Assembly (NCBI GenBank): GCA_017307865.1
Contig: JAFKGE010000036.1
Span: 1 to 64,000, forward strand
Reading direction: 5' to 3'
DNA length: 64,000 nt
DNA from: Burkholderiales bacterium
GTDB lineage: Bacteria; Pseudomonadota; Gammaproteobacteria; Burkholderiales; Burkholderiaceae_C
Within the stretch, counting starts at the first letter, position 1; each line of letters opens with the position of its first letter. A program made the position numbers and the translations under genes. This document shows positions 36,003 to 44,626 of the stretch, one piece after another. Under the pieces are notes generated by a model. The model worked only from the letters and a program-made list of their open reading frames with translations, was not told the DNA's origin and did not search any database.

Positions 36003-37229
36003 TTATTTTTTCAGTGCATCCGCAATGCGCTGCATCGCTTTTTGCACGTTCTCGAAGCTGTTGAAGGCGCTGATGCGGATGTGGTTCTCGCCGCAGCGGC
36101 CGAAGCCGGCGCCGGGCGTGCAGACCACGCCGGCTTCCTTCAGCAGAAAGTCGAAGAAGCCCCAGGAATCGCGCTCGGAGCGCACCCAGATGTAGGGTGA
36201 GTTGTCGCCGCCCACGCACTCGAAGCCCATGCGCTGGAAGGCCTGGCGCACATAGGCCGCGTTGGTCAGGTAGTGGTCGATCAGGCCGCGCACCTGGCGG
36301 CTGCCCTCGGGGCTGAACACCGCCTCGGCGGCGCGCTGCACCGGGTAGGACACGCCGTTGAACTTGGTCGTGTGGCGGCGGCTCCACAGGTCGCGCACCG
36401 ACACCGCCGCGCCGCCCGTGGTGTAGGCCATGCAGCGCTTGGGCACCACGGCGTAGGCGCAGCGCACGCCCGTGAAGCCGGCGGTCTTGGAAAAGCTGCG
36501 GAACTCGATGGCCACGTCCTGCGCGCCCTCGATCTCGTAGATCGAATGCGGCAGCTCGGGGTCGCGGATGAAGGCCTCGTAGGCCGCGTCGTACAGGATC
36601 AGCGCCTTGTTGGTCCGTGCGTAGTCGACCCAGGTCTTGAGCTGCGCGCGCGTGATGGTGGCGCCGGTGGGGTTGTTGGGAAAGCACAGGTAGATCAGGT
36701 CGACCGGCTGCGTCGGCAGGGCCGGCACGTAGCCGTTGGCGGGCGTGCATTCCAGGTACACCAGGCCGGGGTAGCGGCCGTCCTGCGGCGCGCCGGTGCG
36801 GCCGGCCATCACGTTGGTGTCGACGTAGACCGGGTACACCGGGTCGGGAATGGCGACGCGGATGTCGCCCGCAAACAGCTCCTGGATGTTGCCGGTGTCG
36901 CACTTGGCGCCGTCGCTCACGAACACCTCATCGGCCGCGATGTCGGCGCCGCGCGCCTGGAAGTCGTGCTTGGCAATGGCCTCGCGCAGAAAGTCATAGC
37001 CCTGCTCGGGCCCGTAGCCGCGAAAGGTCTCGGCGCGCGTCAGCTCGTCGACGGCCTTGTGCATGGCCGTCACGCAGGCCTCGGGCAGCGGCTGGGTCAC
37101 GTCGCCGATGCCCATGCGGATCAACTCGCGCCCCGGGTTCTCGTCCTGGTACTCGCGCACGCGCTTGGCGATGTTGGCGAACAGATAGCTGGCTTGCAGC
37201 TTCTGGTAGTTCTCGTTGATGTGGATCAT
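36003..37229 (-). CDS. dapL: LL-Diaminopimelate aminotransferase
   Basis: A 408-residue class I/II PLP aminotransferase converting tetrahydrodipicolinate and glutamate directly to LL-DAP, bypassing succinylated intermediates. The opening [20 protein letters not shown] and [14 protein letters not shown] are DapL hallmarks; [23 protein letters not shown] and [10 protein letters not shown] with Lys248 complete the active site. The start MIHINEN gives the standard length. It is followed by lysA. DapL is uncommon in betaproteobacteria by my knowledge; Ddh at 29524 offers a parallel route. Confidence 0.93.
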   Translation of the reverse strand: MIHINENYQKLQASYLFANIAKRVREYQDENPGRELIRMGIGDVTQPLPEACVTAMHKAVDELTRAETFRGYGPEQGYDFLREAIAKHDFQARGADIAADEVFVSDGAKCDTGNIQELFAGDIRVAIPDPVYPVYVDTNVMAGRTGAPQDGRYPGLVYLECTPANGYVPALPTQPVDLIYLCFPNNPTGATITRAQLKTWVDYARTNKALILYDAAYEAFIRDPELPHSIYEIEGAQDVAIEFRSFSKTAGFTGVRCAYAVVPKRCMAYTTGGAAVSVRDLWSRRHTTKFNGVSYPVQRAAEAVFSPEGSRQVRGLIDHYLTNAAYVRQAFQRMGFECVGGDNSPYIWVRSERDSWGFFDFLLKEAGVVCTPGAGFGRCGENHIRISAFNSFENVQKAMQRIADALKK

Positions 37230-37358
37230 GGCTGGAAGGCCCGGTGAGGGTGGATGAGGCTCCGCACACGCCTCTGTCCGCAAACCCTGATGCACGGCCC
37301 CCGTTGGGCCCTCGCCTTCAGCCAGCCTGGGGCCCGCGCCATGGGGCCCGACTTGATC

Positions 37359-37373
37359 CCGACAGAGTGTCGG
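37359..37373. promoter_or_regulatory. Palindrome upstream of dapL
   Basis: CCGACA-GAG-TGTCGG is a perfect 6+3+6 palindrome about 130 bases upstream of the dapL start, in the 270-base gap before mmsA ends. It could be an operator for dapL-lysA. No regulator can be tied to it. Confidence 0.35.
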
Positions 37374-37438
37374 ATTTCGGGGCGGTAATTCTAGGGCATG
37401 GCGGCCGGGCGGCGGGTCCGCCTCGATGATGTCACCTG

Positions 37439-37464
37439 AAAACCCGCGCGACAGCGCTGTCGCG
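37439..37464 (-). terminator. Intrinsic terminator of mmsA
   Basis: On the minus strand, 35 bases after the mmsA stop, a perfect palindrome CGCGACAGCGCTGTCGCG (37447-37464) forms a 7-bp stem with a four-base loop and is followed by CGGG and a TTTT run (complement of 37439-37442). Confidence 0.6.
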
Positions 37465-37499
37465 AGGGTGTCTTCGGGCGCACGCTCGGCCGCGCGCGT

Positions 37500-39020
37500 T
37501 CAGGCGTGATGGCTCGGAAAACTGAACACCGCCCCCTCGCGCAGCCCCGCCGAGGGCCAGCGCTGGGTGATGGTCTTGCGCTTGGTGTAAAAGCGCACGG
37601 CGTCGGGGCCGTAGGCGTGCAGGTCGCCGAACAGGCTGCGCTTCCAGCCGCCGAAGGAGTGGTAGGCCACGGGCACGGGCAGGGGCACGTTCACGCCCAC
37701 CATGCCGACCTGAATGTGATCGGTGAAGTGGCGCGCGGCCTCGCCGTCGCGGGTGAAGATGCAGGTGCCGTTGCCGTATTCGTGATCGTTGATGAGCTGC
37801 ATGGCCTCGGCCAGCGAATGCGCGCGCACGATGCCCAGCACGGGGCCGAAGATTTCTTCCTGGTAGATCTTCATGCCCGGGCGCACCTCGTCGAACAGGC
37901 AGGGGCCGAGGAAATAGCCTTCTTCATGGCCCTTGACCTTCAGGCCGCGGCCATCGACCAGCAGCCGGGCACCCTCGGCCACGCCGCTGTCCACGTAGGC
38001 CTTGACCTTCTCGAAGTGTTGCCGGGTCACCAGCGGCCCCATGTCGTTGCCGTTGTCGCTGCCGGGACCGACCTTCATTTTCGCGATTTCAGTCTTGAGC
38101 CCGGCAATCATCCGGTCGGCCGTTTCGTTGCCCACGGCGACGATCAGCGGCACGGCCATGCAGCGCTCGCCGCAGCTGCCGTAGGCCGCGCCCATCATGG
38201 CGCTGACGGCGTTCTGGATGTCGGCGTCGGGCATCACCACCGCGTGGTTCTTGGCCCCGCCCAGCGCCTGCACGCGCTTGCCGTGCTTGCAGCCTTCGGC
38301 ATAAATGGCCTCGGCGATGGGCGTGGAGCCCACAAAGCTGACGGCCTTGACGCGCGGGTCGCGCAGCAGCGCATCGACGGCAGCCTTGTCGCCGTTGACG
38401 ACGTTGAGCACGCCGGGCGGCAGGCCGGCCTCCAGCGCCAGCTGGGCGATGCGCAGGGCCGACGAAGGGTCGCGCTCGCTGGGCTTCAGGATGAAGCAGT
38501 TGCCGCACACCACGGCCATCGGCCACATCCACAGCGGCACCATGGCCGGAAAGTTGAAGGGCGTGATGCCCGCCACCACGCCCAGCGCCTGGTGCTCGGC
38601 CCAGGAGTCGATGCCGGGGCCGGCGTTGCGGCTGTGCTCACCCTTCAGCAGCTCGGGCGCGTAGCTGGCGTATTCGATGTTCTCGATGCCGCGCTGCAGC
38701 TCGCCGTGCGCGTCGGCCAGCACCTTGCCGTGCTCGGCGGTGATGAGCTGCGCGATCTCGTCGGCGTGCTGCTCCAGCAGCTGCTTGAGCTTCATCATCA
38801 CGCGCGCGCGCTTGAGCGGCGGCGTCTCGCGCCAGGCCGCAAAGGCCTGTTCGGCCGAGGCGATGGCGCGCTCGACCAGGGCCGGGCTGGCCAGTTCGAC
38901 GCTGGTGGACGAGGCCCCCGTGGCGGGGTTGAACACCGGCTGCGAGCGGCCGTGCTCGTGCACGATCTGGCCGTCGATCAGGTGGCCGACGGTGGCGGTG
39001 ACGTTTTTGTCGTGTTGCAT
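37500..39020 (-). CDS. mmsA: Methylmalonate-semialdehyde dehydrogenase (CoA-acylating)
   Basis: A 506-residue aldehyde dehydrogenase that converts malonate or methylmalonate semialdehyde plus CoA to acetyl- or propionyl-CoA, CO2 and NADH. The catalytic Cys287 is in CGERCMA, a motif specific to the MmsA branch; TPFNFPAMVPLWMWP and FVGSTPIAEAIY are conserved NAD-site segments. With the transaminase just upstream on the same strand it completes beta-alanine catabolism. Confidence 0.94.
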   Translation of the reverse strand: MQHDKNVTATVGHLIDGQIVHEHGRSQPVFNPATGASSTSVELASPALVERAIASAEQAFAAWRETPPLKRARVMMKLKQLLEQHADEIAQLITAEHGKVLADAHGELQRGIENIEYASYAPELLKGEHSRNAGPGIDSWAEHQALGVVAGITPFNFPAMVPLWMWPMAVVCGNCFILKPSERDPSSALRIAQLALEAGLPPGVLNVVNGDKAAVDALLRDPRVKAVSFVGSTPIAEAIYAEGCKHGKRVQALGGAKNHAVVMPDADIQNAVSAMMGAAYGSCGERCMAVPLIVAVGNETADRMIAGLKTEIAKMKVGPGSDNGNDMGPLVTRQHFEKVKAYVDSGVAEGARLLVDGRGLKVKGHEEGYFLGPCLFDEVRPGMKIYQEEIFGPVLGIVRAHSLAEAMQLINDHEYGNGTCIFTRDGEAARHFTDHIQVGMVGVNVPLPVPVAYHSFGGWKRSLFGDLHAYGPDAVRFYTKRKTITQRWPSAGLREGAVFSFPSHHA

Positions 39021-39028
39021 GGTTTTAT

Positions 39029-39086
39029 GAATAAAAAATGCTTGTAGCGCCCGTCCATAAAGCGCGAACAGCTATTAATAAAATAG
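39029..39086 (+). repeat. Family-1 repeat, copy G
   Basis: TAGCGCCCGTCCATAAAGCG, CGAACAGC and a perfect terminal stem GCTATT...AATAGC. It lies 9 bases upstream of the mmsA start, in the mmsA leader. Confidence 0.85.
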
Positions 39087-39096
39087 CAAATACCGA

Positions 39097-39200
39097 GCGC
39101 CGAGGACGCGAAGATTACGCAAAAGACGCAGAAAAACCCATCATATTTTTGACTTTCTCTTTTGCGCCCTCTGCGAATCCTTTGCGCCCTCTGCGTTCGG
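39097..39200. repeat. Purine/pyrimidine-asymmetric inverted repeat
   Basis: The left half (about 39099-39136) is purine-rich with ACGCGAAGATTACGCAAAAG; the right half is pyrimidine-rich and carries TTTGCGCCCTCTGCG twice with a 20-base period (39161 and 39181). The halves are imperfect reverse complements around an AT-rich centre, giving a long weak hairpin just after the transaminase stop. Similar CGCAGAGGGCGCAAAGG strings occur between genes in many proteobacteria. Confidence 0.55.
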
Positions 39201-39211
39201 CTGTTGGAAGT

Positions 39212-40570
39212 TCAGGCCGTTTCCATCAGCGCATCGCCCAGCGCGCTCACCAGCCGGTCGATCTCGGCCGGCGTGGCGATGAAGGGCGGCGCCAGCTGGA
39301 TGGTGTCGCCGCCGTAGCGCACGTAGAAGCCCTTCTTCCAGCAGGCCATGGCGATCTCGTACGGACGCCTGGCGGGTTCGCCCGGCAGGGATTCGATGGT
39401 GAAGCCGGCGGCCAGGCCGTAACTGCGGATGTCCAGCACATGCCTGGCCCCCTTCAGGCCGTGCACCGCGACCTCGAAGTGCGGCGCCAACGCCTTGGCG
39501 CGGCCCACGCCGTCCTCGCGCTCCAGCAGATCCAGCGCGGCGATGCCGGCGGCGCAGACCACCGGGTGCGCGCTGTAGGTGTAGCCGTGGGCGAACTCCA
39601 GCATGTAGTCGGGCCCGCCCGCCGCCATGAAGCTGTCGTAGATCGCCTTGCTGGCCACCACGCCGCCCAGCGGCTGCGCGCCGTTGGTGACCTGCTTGGC
39701 GAAGGTCATGATGTCGGGCACCACGCCGAAGGCCTCGCTGCCGGTCATGGCGCCGCAGCGGCCAAAGGCGGTGATGACCTCGTCGAAGATCAAGAGGATG
39801 CCGTGCTGGGTGCAGATCTCGCGCAGGCGCTGCAGGTAGCCCACGGGCGGGATGACGACGCCGGCCGAGCCGCTGAAGGGCTCGACGATGACGGCGGCGA
39901 TGTTGCTGGCGTCGTGCAGGGCGATCAAGTCCAGCAGGCGGTCGGCCAGGGCCACGCCGCCTTCGACCGGCTGGCCCTTGATGAAGCTGCCCAGGGGCGG
40001 CTGGGTGTGCGGCAGGTGGTCGGCCTCGATGCCCTGGCCATAAGCCTTGCGATTGCCCACCATGCCGCCCACCGAGATGCCGCCGAAGTTGACGCCGTGG
40101 TAACCCTTCTCGCGCCCGATCAGCCGCGTGCGTCCGCCCTGGCCCTTCAGGCGCCAGTAGGCGCGCGCCATCTTGAGCGCGGTGTCGGCCGCCTCCGAGC
40201 CGCTGCTGGTGAAGAACACGTAGTCCAGGCCGGCGGGCGTGAGCGCCTTGATCTTGTTGGCCAGCTCGAAGGACAGCGGATGGCCGAACTGAAAGCCCGG
40301 CGAATAGTCCAGCCGCGCCGCCTGCTGGCCCACAGCCTCGGCGATCTCGCGCCGGCCATGGCCCAGGCCACTGCACCACAGGCCCGACAGGCCGTCGAAG
40401 ATCTTGCGGCCCTCGCCGTCGGTGTAGTAGGCCCCCTGGCCGGCCACCACCAGGCGCGGATCGCGCTTGAACTGGCGGTTGGCGGTAAAGGGCATCCAGT
40501 GCGCGTCCAGCCAGGCGGCATCGGTGCGCACGGCGTTAGTGGCAGAGGCGGGGCTGACGATGGCGCTCAT
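39212..40570 (-). CDS. Omega-amino acid (beta-alanine)-pyruvate transaminase
   Basis: A 452-residue class III PLP aminotransferase. It probably moves the amino group of beta-alanine to pyruvate, giving malonate semialdehyde for MmsA. The opening DAHWMPFTANRQFKRDPRL is characteristic of this subgroup; FTSSGSEAADTALKMARAYW binds PLP, DEV at 263-265 contains the PLP-ring Asp, and Lys292 in FAKQVTNGAQP is the Schiff-base lysine. A divergent LysR regulator lies 103 bases away. Confidence 0.92.
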   Translation of the reverse strand: MSAIVSPASATNAVRTDAAWLDAHWMPFTANRQFKRDPRLVVAGQGAYYTDGEGRKIFDGLSGLWCSGLGHGRREIAEAVGQQAARLDYSPGFQFGHPLSFELANKIKALTPAGLDYVFFTSSGSEAADTALKMARAYWRLKGQGGRTRLIGREKGYHGVNFGGISVGGMVGNRKAYGQGIEADHLPHTQPPLGSFIKGQPVEGGVALADRLLDLIALHDASNIAAVIVEPFSGSAGVVIPPVGYLQRLREICTQHGILLIFDEVITAFGRCGAMTGSEAFGVVPDIMTFAKQVTNGAQPLGGVVASKAIYDSFMAAGGPDYMLEFAHGYTYSAHPVVCAAGIAALDLLEREDGVGRAKALAPHFEVAVHGLKGARHVLDIRSYGLAAGFTIESLPGEPARRPYEIAMACWKKGFYVRYGGDTIQLAPPFIATPAEIDRLVSALGDALMETA

Positions 40571-40673
40571 GGCTTGATCCTCGAAAAAGGGCTGATCGAA
40601 AGAAATTGACGCCGCCATTGTCAGCCGGTGCTTTAATCGGTCAAATCAGCAAATATTCAAGCTTGTTTGACAT
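40571..40673. promoter_or_regulatory. Divergent transaminase/lysR control region
   Basis: This 103-base AT-richer gap must hold both promoters. GTCAAA (40640-40645) and TTTGAC (40666-40671) form an inverted repeat, with CAAGCTTG (40659-40666) inside, eight bases before the lysR ATG. These are plausible LysR sites; no -35/-10 pair is convincing. Confidence 0.4.
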
Positions 40674-41621
40674 ATGACGCAAGTAAGCACCCGCCAGCCC
40701 CGCGCCCGCGCCCTGCTGGGGCAGCTCAGCGACATGGACCTGCGCCTGCTGCAGGTGTTCAAGGCGGTGGTCGACTGCGGCGGCATGGCGGCGGCCGAGC
40801 TGGAGCTGAACATCGGCATCAGCGCCGTCAGCCGCCACGTGAAGGACCTGGAAACGCGCCTGGGCCTGACGCTGTGCCGGCGCGGGCGCGCGGGCTTCGC
40901 GCTGACGGCCGAGGGCCAGCGCGTGTACGACGAGACGCTGCGCCTGCTGGCCGCTGTCGACGGCTTTCGCGCCAGCGTGCACGACATCCACGCGCGCATG
41001 GGCGGCAAGCTGGCCATCGCGCTGTTCGACAAGACCGCCAGCAACCCCGCCGCGCGCATTCACCAGGCGATCGCGGCGTTTCGCGACCAGGCGCCCGACG
41101 TCGCGCTGGAGTTGCACGTGGGCACCATCCAGGCGATCGAGCGCGGGGTGCTGGACGGCAGCTTTGCCGTCGGCGTGATCCCGGCGCACCGCGCCTCAAG
41201 CAGCCTGCGCTATGAACGGCTGTTCGGCGAGACCATGCGCCTGTATGCCGGCGCCGGCCATGCGCTATTCAATCAGGAGCACGCTGCGCTGGACTGGAAA
41301 GCGCTGCGGGCCCGTTCGGACTTTGCCGGCCTGGGCTACCACTCGCCCAACCTGGAACTGGCGCACGCGCGCCACCTGCAGCGCGGCGCCACCGCCTTCG
41401 ACCAGGAAGCGATCGCCACGCTGATCCTGTCGGGACGCTTCGTCGGCTTTCTGCCCGACCACTACGCCGACGCCTTCGTGCAGCGCGGCCAGCTGCGCGC
41501 CGTGGCGCCGGCCAGCCTGCACTACGCCTGCGACTTCGTCAGCGTGCTGCGCCGCTCGCCGCAGCCGCCGCGCGCGGCGCTGGCGTTTCATCAGGCGCTG
41601 CGGGCGGCGCATGGCGCATGA
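40674..41621 (+). CDS. LysR-family regulator
   Basis: A 315-residue LysR-type regulator. The N-terminal winged helix includes LRLLQVFKAVVDCGGMAAAE and ISAVSRHVKDLETRLGL; the rest is the two-lobed effector domain. Divergence from the transaminase-mmsA genes suggests that it activates beta-alanine catabolism with a pathway intermediate as effector; this is inference from position. Confidence 0.9.
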   Translation: MTQVSTRQPRARALLGQLSDMDLRLLQVFKAVVDCGGMAAAELELNIGISAVSRHVKDLETRLGLTLCRRGRAGFALTAEGQRVYDETLRLLAAVDGFRASVHDIHARMGGKLAIALFDKTASNPAARIHQAIAAFRDQAPDVALELHVGTIQAIERGVLDGSFAVGVIPAHRASSSLRYERLFGETMRLYAGAGHALFNQEHAALDWKALRARSDFAGLGYHSPNLELAHARHLQRGATAFDQEAIATLILSGRFVGFLPDHYADAFVQRGQLRAVAPASLHYACDFVSVLRRSPQPPRAALAFHQALRAAHGA

Positions 41622-41657
41622 CCGGCTTTGTTCATACGCAGTCGCAAGCTTAGGTTG

Positions 41658-42419
41658 TTACGCTTGAAACCGGCGCGACCTCAGCGCCATGCCCGCCAGC
41701 AGTATCACAAGGAACATCAGAGTCCATTGCGACAGGGTGGGGACCGGGGCGACCACACGCGGCGTCGAAGTCGCGGTCAGCCCCAGCGCGTTGGCCAACA
41801 AGCGGGCGCCGATCGCACTCGGCAGGCCATCGGGAATGAACCCTAGGCGCAGCGTATGCCCACCATTGCCGAGCACCGCGCAAGAACCGTCGGGGAAATC
41901 GCACAAGGACTGGGCGCCTCCCGCTGCCGCCAGTGAAAACGACTGAGAGAAAGTGCCCCATCCAGCATTGGTCAATGTGAACGAGGTGGACGGCAAGCCC
42001 GCTGACAATCCGGCCGCGACACCTGCGGCATTGATGACGCCAGCGGTCTGGTTCTGGCCCACCACGCTGGTCTGTGTTGCTGCATCCAGCGCGGCGTTGT
42101 TGTACCAGTTGTTGACGACGACCCGCCCGCCCGACGCGATGTAGCTGGCCACAGGCGCGGCCCAGGTCGCAGATTGATTGTTGCCGTTTTCAGAAACAAC
42201 CACAACGTCCCAAGGGCCCGCAGCCAGTTGCGTCACCAGATCGCTGGCGCTGCTCGCCGTCGTGACCGTATCGCCACGCAGCGCAAACGCCGGCGTCCAA
42301 TAGTCGGTGCCGGCCCAAGAATCCGCCCAATACAAAACCTTTGCCGCGTGCGCCATGCCTGGCGCCAACAACGACGCGAGCAAAACACCGAGCCCCAACC
42401 AACGAGTGAAACGAACCAT
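41658..42419 (-). CDS. IPTL-CTERM sorted secreted protein
   Basis: A 253-residue exported protein. The signal peptide ends near MAHAA; the C-terminus carries VPTLSQW (226-232), a membrane segment and a basic tail RSRR, which is the IPTL-CTERM sorting signal thought to be processed by exosortase H. The mature region (VLYWADSWAGTDYWTPAF, DVVVVSENGNN, SGGRVVVNNWY) looks like a flavodoxin/ThuA-like alpha-beta fold; that call is weak. AGGAGG precedes the start. Base composition is visibly less GC-rich than its neighbours, suggesting transfer. No exosortase gene is in the window. Confidence 0.8.
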   Translation of the reverse strand: MVRFTRWLGLGVLLASLLAPGMAHAAKVLYWADSWAGTDYWTPAFALRGDTVTTASSASDLVTQLAAGPWDVVVVSENGNNQSATWAAPVASYIASGGRVVVNNWYNNAALDAATQTSVVGQNQTAGVINAAGVAAGLSAGLPSTSFTLTNAGWGTFSQSFSLAAAGGAQSLCDFPDGSCAVLGNGGHTLRLGFIPDGLPSAIGARLLANALGLTATSTPRVVAPVPTLSQWTLMFLVILLAGMALRSRRFQA

Positions 42420-42493
42420 GCCAGCCTCCTCTTGAAATAAACCGCAGAAGCATAGTGGCTCGATTTCACAATTGGATCATTTATTTCGTTTGG

Positions 42494-44626
42494 TTACGAG
42501 CATTGTTGCCAGAAGCCATCGCTGGTCTTTCCCCCCAACCCTTGCATCCTTGGAGACCGTCGATCCTCGGTGCCCTCGCTTTCAGGTAACACAAACGAAA
42601 ACACCGTGCCGCGCGGCCACTGCGGCTCGTGCACCAGCGCGCCGCCGTGCTGCTCGATGGCGGTGCGGCACAGCGACAGGCCCAGGCCCATGCCCTCGGC
42701 CTTGGTGGTGAAAAAGGGCGTGAACAGCTGGCCGGCCACCTCGTCGCTGATGCCGCTGCCGGTGTCGGACACGGCAAAGCGCAGCACGGCGCGCGCGCCG
42801 CGCGTCAGCGGCTCGGGCTGCACCGTCAGGCGCAGCAGGCGCGGCGGCGGGCTGTCGGCCATGGCCTGCATGGCGTTGCGCGCCAGGTTCAGCAGCACCT
42901 GCTCGATCATGGTCGGCTCGCACCACACGGCCGGCAGGCTGGGCGCGCAATCGATCTGCACGCGCACGCCCAGCTTGCGCGCCTGCAGCTGCACCAGCGG
43001 CAGCACGGCGTCCAGCAGCGCGGCGGGCGCCACCGCCTGGCGCTGGCTGGCGCGCCGGCGCACCAGGTCGTGCACGCTGTTGATGACCTTGCCGGCGCGG
43101 CCGGCCTGCTCGGCGATGCGCGCCAGCGCCACGCGCAGGTCGGCCAGCGTCGGCGTCGGCGCGGCCTCGCCGGCCAGCAGGTTGAGCGAGCCGTTGGCAT
43201 AGCTGGAGATCGCCGCCAGCGGCTGGTTCAGCTCATGGCTCATCAGCGAGGCCATCTCGCCCACCGTGGCCAGGCGCGAGCTGGCGGCCAGGCGCTCCTG
43301 GCTGGCGCGCGACATCTCCTCGGCGCGGCGCTGCGCGGTCAGGTCCAGCACCGCGCCCATCCAGCCGCCGTGCTTGCCGGTGGCGCCGATCAGCGGCGCC
43401 TCGATGATGAGCACCGGAAAGCGCGTGCCGTCCTTGCGCATGAACACCGACTCCACACCCTCGCGCGAGGGCGCCGCCGCGCCGGACAAGCGCACCACCT
43501 GCCGCTCGGTGTATTCCGGCACGTGCTCGGGCGGCCAGTAGGGCGCGGGCAGGGCGTGGCCGATCAGCTCCTCGGGCGCAAAGCCGGTCATGGCGCAAAA
43601 GGCCGGGTTGACGTAGGTGATGCGCCCCTGCAGGTCGCGCGCGCGCAGGCCGGTGACCAGCGAATCCTCCATCGCCTTGCGAAAGGCCAGCGCCTCACCC
43701 AGCTCGGCCTCGGCCTGCTGGCGGCGCCGGAAGTCCCGCGCCAGCAGGATCAGCACCGTCACCAGCGCGATCGACAGCCCGGTGACCAGCGCCGTCATCA
43801 CGTTGGGCAGGGTGTCGGGCGCCTGGCGGCCGCCGTCCATGCGCAGCACCAGGGCGACGCCCGGCAGGTCGAACAGCTGCTGCGACACGAACAGGCGCGC
43901 GCCGCGCCGCGGCCCGCCCTGCACCGCCAGCCGGGTGCCGTCCAGCTCGGTGAAGGCCACACTCTGGCGCTGGGTGTAGGCCGGCGCCAGCATGGCGCTC
44001 AGCATGCCGGCGAGCGAGTACGTCACCACCAGGTAGCCGCTGCGCCGCGCGCCGCTGCCGATCGGCAGGCACATCTGCATCACCTCCTCGCCCACGCCGG
44101 CCGAGCGCTGCACGAAGTGGCTTTCTGAGTAGCTCGCGCCATCGAGCCGGGCAGCGTTGGCGCAGACCTCGCGCACACGCTGCACCTCCTGTCCGAGCGG
44201 TCCCTCGTCGGGCAGCTGGAACGCCGGGTAGTACGGGCTGTCGGCACTGGCCAGCAGGCGCAGGTGGGTGTCGCGCCACTCCAGGCGCAGCCAGTCGCGG
44301 TAGCGGTCCAGCAGCGCCATGGCGGCCGGTGGCCAGCCTTCGGGCGTCAGCTGCAGGATGGCCAGGCCATGCAGGTCCTGCTGGCGCCGCACCAGGCCCT
44401 GGCGCAGGGTTTGCGCGGCGGCGGCGTTGTCGCGGTCGAGCGCGCGCTGCAACTCGTCGATCTCGTGGTTGCGCGCCAGCCAGGCCAGCACGCCCAGCAT
44501 CAGCGCCACCACCAGCACCAGCGCCACCCACAGCCGCCAGCGCCGCCACAGCGCCAGCAGGCGCTGCCAGCGCGCGCGCACCTGCTGGGCCAGGCGCGGG
44601 CCGACGCGGGCCGCGGCGGCGGTCAC
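42494..44626 (-). CDS. PAS-domain sensor histidine kinase (FixL/DctS type)
   Basis: A 710-residue membrane kinase. Membrane segments at about 32-51 and 277-297 bracket a ~225-residue periplasmic sensor domain. A PAS domain (about 315-430, RITYVNPAFCAMTGFAPEEL) is followed by the dimerisation helix with phospho-acceptor His464 in MSHELNQPLAAISSYANG, then a HATPase with NLARNAMQAM, DTGSGIS and GLGLSLC. The LNQPLAAI box marks the FixL/DctS class that pairs with FixJ-type regulators. GTG start overlaps the nitrilase-family stop by 4 bases. No response regulator is adjacent. Confidence 0.9.
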   Translation of the reverse strand: MTAAAARVGPRLAQQVRARWQRLLALWRRWRLWVALVLVVALMLGVLAWLARNHEIDELQRALDRDNAAAAQTLRQGLVRRQQDLHGLAILQLTPEGWPPAAMALLDRYRDWLRLEWRDTHLRLLASADSPYYPAFQLPDEGPLGQEVQRVREVCANAARLDGASYSESHFVQRSAGVGEEVMQMCLPIGSGARRSGYLVVTYSLAGMLSAMLAPAYTQRQSVAFTELDGTRLAVQGGPRRGARLFVSQQLFDLPGVALVLRMDGGRQAPDTLPNVMTALVTGLSIALVTVLILLARDFRRRQQAEAELGEALAFRKAMEDSLVTGLRARDLQGRITYVNPAFCAMTGFAPEELIGHALPAPYWPPEHVPEYTERQVVRLSGAAAPSREGVESVFMRKDGTRFPVLIIEAPLIGATGKHGGWMGAVLDLTAQRRAEEMSRASQERLAASSRLATVGEMASLMSHELNQPLAAISSYANGSLNLLAGEAAPTPTLADLRVALARIAEQAGRAGKVINSVHDLVRRRASQRQAVAPAALLDAVLPLVQLQARKLGVRVQIDCAPSLPAVWCEPTMIEQVLLNLARNAMQAMADSPPPRLLRLTVQPEPLTRGARAVLRFAVSDTGSGISDEVAGQLFTPFFTTKAEGMGLGLSLCRTAIEQHGGALVHEPQWPRGTVFSFVLPESEGTEDRRSPRMQGLGGKTSDGFWQQCS

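Noticed and set aside
41255-41285. A further family-1 copy inside lysR (GCTATTCAATCAGGAGC)
   Set aside because: Only the short GCTATT string matches; the CAAGCGCGAGCAG core is absent.
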